This document shows, one piece after another, positions 6,388-6,689 of a stretch of 6,689 nt of DNA (position 1 is the stretch's first letter; each line of letters begins with the position of its first letter). The stretch covers positions 1-6,689 of the forward strand of contig DAOWMR010000156.1 of the NCBI GenBank assembly GCA_030642995.1, read 5' to 3'. The notes beneath the pieces were generated by a model. The model was not told the origin of the DNA. It saw nothing but the letters and a program-made list of their open reading frames with translations, and did no database searches. The stretch comes from Spirochaetales bacterium (lineage in GTDB: Bacteria > Spirochaetota > Spirochaetia > DSM-27196 > SLST01). A program made the translations under genes and the position numbers.

Positions 6388-6689
6388 ATGATTGTAGATA
6401 CAGTTACGAACCTTTCGTCCTACGCTGGACTCTCCCCCCGGCTCGCTACTGCATTCAAATGGCTTGAGTCCACCAACCTCGCGGCGCTTGATGACGGTGA
6501 GCTGAAGATTGACGGGGATTAAATCCGGGCGATCATACAGCGATACGTCACCGTCCCCGACGTCGGCCGGCGGTACGAGGCCCACAGGCGGTTCATCGAC
6601 GTTCAATGCGTGGTTCGTGGCGCCGAGCGGATGCTGGTGAAGCCGGTCGCCTTGCTCGAGCCCGACGCCCCCTACGATTCCGATAACGA
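6388..6689 (+). pseudogene. YhcH/YjgK/YiaL-family (DUF386) gene with in-frame stop, 3' end cut by window
   Basis: Translation from the ATG at 6388 reads MIVDTVTNLSSYAGLSPRLATAFKWLESTNLAALDDGELKIDGD and stops at TAA (6520-6522). The same frame then continues with IRAIIQRYVTVPDVGRRYEAHRRFIDVQCVVRGAERMLVKP and stays open to the window edge. The two halves align end to end with YhcH-type cupins: the family has GD followed by one residue and then a hydrophobic strand at the break, and the ExH..(Y/F)IDxQ segment that carries a metal-ligand His follows. The TAA therefore replaces exactly one codon; no frameshift is needed. One base change from GAA, CAA or AAA would give it. Intact proteins are about 150 residues and take part in sugar or sialic-acid metabolism, probably acting on sugar anomers. 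The upstream piece (44 residues) lacks the metal site. Sequencing error, recent nonsense mutation or strain polymorphism are all possible. Family call is good; loss of function is inferred. Confidence 0.75.

Noticed and set aside
6520..6522. Stop-codon recoding to explain the in-frame TAA
   Set aside because: TAA ends the aldo/keto reductase gene normally in the same window, and no recoding signal is apparent; mutation or sequence error is simpler.
5737..6606. 289-codon open frame on the minus strand opposite rph and the yhcH-like gene
   Set aside because: It is antisense to two genes with clear family motifs, has no family resemblance of its own, and spans their intergenic boundary.

Overview
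The window is bacterial chromosomal DNA: moderately GC-rich, densely coded, standard genetic code, with TAG, TGA and TAA all used as stops. Phylum cannot be fixed from sequence alone. The solute-binding protein's export signal ending in AFA followed by KGGSE resembles spirochaete binding proteins, so a Spirochaetes-like host is a weak guess. There is no transposase, tRNA, rRNA or CRISPR array, and no intergenic gap longer than about 230 bases.

Bases 2-2255 (+) hold a tight three-gene operon with junctions of +2 nt and an ATGA overlap: the 3' three-quarters of a zinc-dependent medium-chain dehydrogenase, a FucU-type sugar mutarotase, and an aldo/keto reductase. Together they look like a catabolic set for a free sugar or polyol: the mutarotase interconverts anomers while two oxidoreductases act on the alcohol or carbonyl. 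The exact sugar cannot be read from the sequence.

A GC-rich hairpin at 2263-2295 separates this operon from the convergent transport operon on the minus strand (5449 down to 2301). That operon encodes a periplasmic TAXI-family binding protein and a fused DctQM-type TRAP permease, which together form a complete ion-driven uptake system. A strong 11-bp hairpin lies between the two transport genes.

Divergent from the transporter, across a 227-bp control region (5450-5676), is rph (RNase PH), followed by a YhcH/YjgK/YiaL-family sugar-metabolism gene that runs off the window and carries an in-frame TAA. Both rph and the yhcH-like gene lack a Shine-Dalgarno sequence and have a -10-like box 6-8 nt before the ATG, which suggests leaderless transcripts. 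The genes facing the other way, and the sugar operon, have ordinary ribosome-binding sites.

No wholly new system was found. The most notable points are the interrupted yhcH-like gene, the leaderless and N-terminally short rph, the intercistronic hairpin, the altered cofactor-anchor residues of the aldo/keto reductase, and the pairing of a TAXI-TRAP transporter with a FucU-type sugar operon.
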